From Chloroflexota bacterium (GTDB lineage Bacteria > Chloroflexota > Anaerolineae > Anaerolineales > UBA11579), in NCBI GenBank assembly GCA_030610225.1, contig JAUWSD010000068.1, positions 1 to 6,648 of the forward strand: DNA of 6,648 nt, written 5' to 3'. The notes below the pieces were generated by a model. That model saw nothing but the letters and a program-made list of their open reading frames with translations. It did not search any database and had not been told where the DNA came from. Of this stretch, positions 6,214-6,648 are shown in pieces. Position 1 is the stretch's first letter, and each line of letters starts with the position of its first letter. A program made the translations under genes and the position numbers.

Positions 6214-6648
6214 CGCAACCGATAATAGAAGTACGGGGCTTAACCAAGAAATATGGTGCTTTCACCGCAGTTGAAAACATCAGTTTCGCTGTTGAGAAGG
6301 GCGAAATTTTTGGTTTACTTGGTCCAAATGGAGCTGGAAAGACCAGCACACTTGAATCTTTGGAAGGTTTACACCCCCCAAGCAGTGGGAGCTTGACCGT
6401 TGCCGGGGTAGATCCATCTAAAGATACCCGCAATCTTAGAAACATCATCGGAGTTCAGCTTCAATCTGCTGGCCTGCCTGACAATATCACCCCTAAAGAA
6501 GCCATGCATCTCTTTTGTGCCTATCACGAAGTTAAGCCAGATATTGCTCTGCTAAAACGGTTGGGGCTGGGCGAAAAGCTGGACACACAATTCCATCAAT
6601 TATCCACTGGTCAACAACGCCGGCTATCCCTCGCCCTGGCAATCGCAC
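6210..6648 (+). CDS. ABC-2 type transporter ATP-binding protein, N-terminal half (runs off the window)
   Basis: This is the ATPase of an ABC exporter, expected to pair with a separate ABC-2 permease encoded further right. The 146 complete codons show A-loop Tyr15 (KKYGAF), Walker A GPNGAGKTS (38-46, Lys44), a Q-loop in IGVQLQSAGLP (80-90, probably Gln85) and the signature LSTGQQRR (131-138, where many relatives read LSGGQ). Walker B, the D-loop and the switch histidine lie beyond the window. The GVQLQ Q-loop is familiar from ABC-2 exporters of drug or unknown-substrate type; the substrate cannot be told. The ATG follows a strong GAGGAG (6196-6201) eight bases upstream, lying within an inverted repeat. 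It starts 71 bp after rarA on the same strand, with no clear terminator between. Confidence 0.95.
   Translation, partial: MSQPIIEVRGLTKKYGAFTAVENISFAVEKGEIFGLLGPNGAGKTSTLESLEGLHPPSSGSLTVAGVDPSKDTRNLRNIIGVQLQSAGLPDNITPKEAMHLFCAYHEVKPDIALLKRLGLGEKLDTQFHQLSTGQQRRLSLALAIA

Noticed and set aside
6600..6608. TTATCCACT, one mismatch from a DnaA box, as part of an origin
   Set aside because: It is a single copy and encodes the LST of the ABC signature motif. No cluster of boxes is seen anywhere in the window.

Overview
The window reads as ordinary bacterial chromosome of moderate GC with AT-rich spacers. The beta clamp and RarA sequences, and especially a long membrane protein built of DUF5671-like repeats, suggest a Chloroflexota bacterium, probably class Anaerolineae. 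That placement is inferred from remembered family resemblance, not from a search. No rRNA, tRNA, insertion sequence, phage gene or CRISPR array is visible.

The layout is two gene sets diverging from an AT-rich control region at 3460-3674. Leftward (minus strand) come a small one-helix membrane-anchored protein with an NTF2/DUF4878-like outer domain (2989-3459), a 621-residue protein of about 13 membrane segments made of six and a half two-helix repeats plus one soluble domain (1107-2972), and the start and body of dnaN, the DNA polymerase III sliding clamp (1-1017, C-terminus beyond the window). The first two lie 16 bp apart and look like one operon. dnaN has its own sigma70-like promoter in the 89-bp gap.

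Rightward (plus strand) come a PII-like/CBS-pair fusion protein (3675-4583), rarA/mgsA, an AAA+ replication-fork maintenance ATPase (4714-6138), and the first 146 codons of an ABC-2 type transporter ATPase (6210 to the window end). These three need not be one transcript. rarA has an extended -10 promoter placed so that its mRNA should be leaderless. The ABC gene has a strong Shine-Dalgarno inside an AU-rich inverted repeat that could hide its start codon.

Functionally the window mixes replication/repair housekeeping (clamp, RarA) with envelope and signalling genes of unknown role. I see no defence or biosynthetic system. The points most worth a second look are the hairpin over the ABC start, the leaderless rarA, the repeat architecture of the membrane protein, and the PII-like/CBS fusion. 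No stretch above 300 bases lacks a gene; the longest spacer is the 215-bp divergent region.
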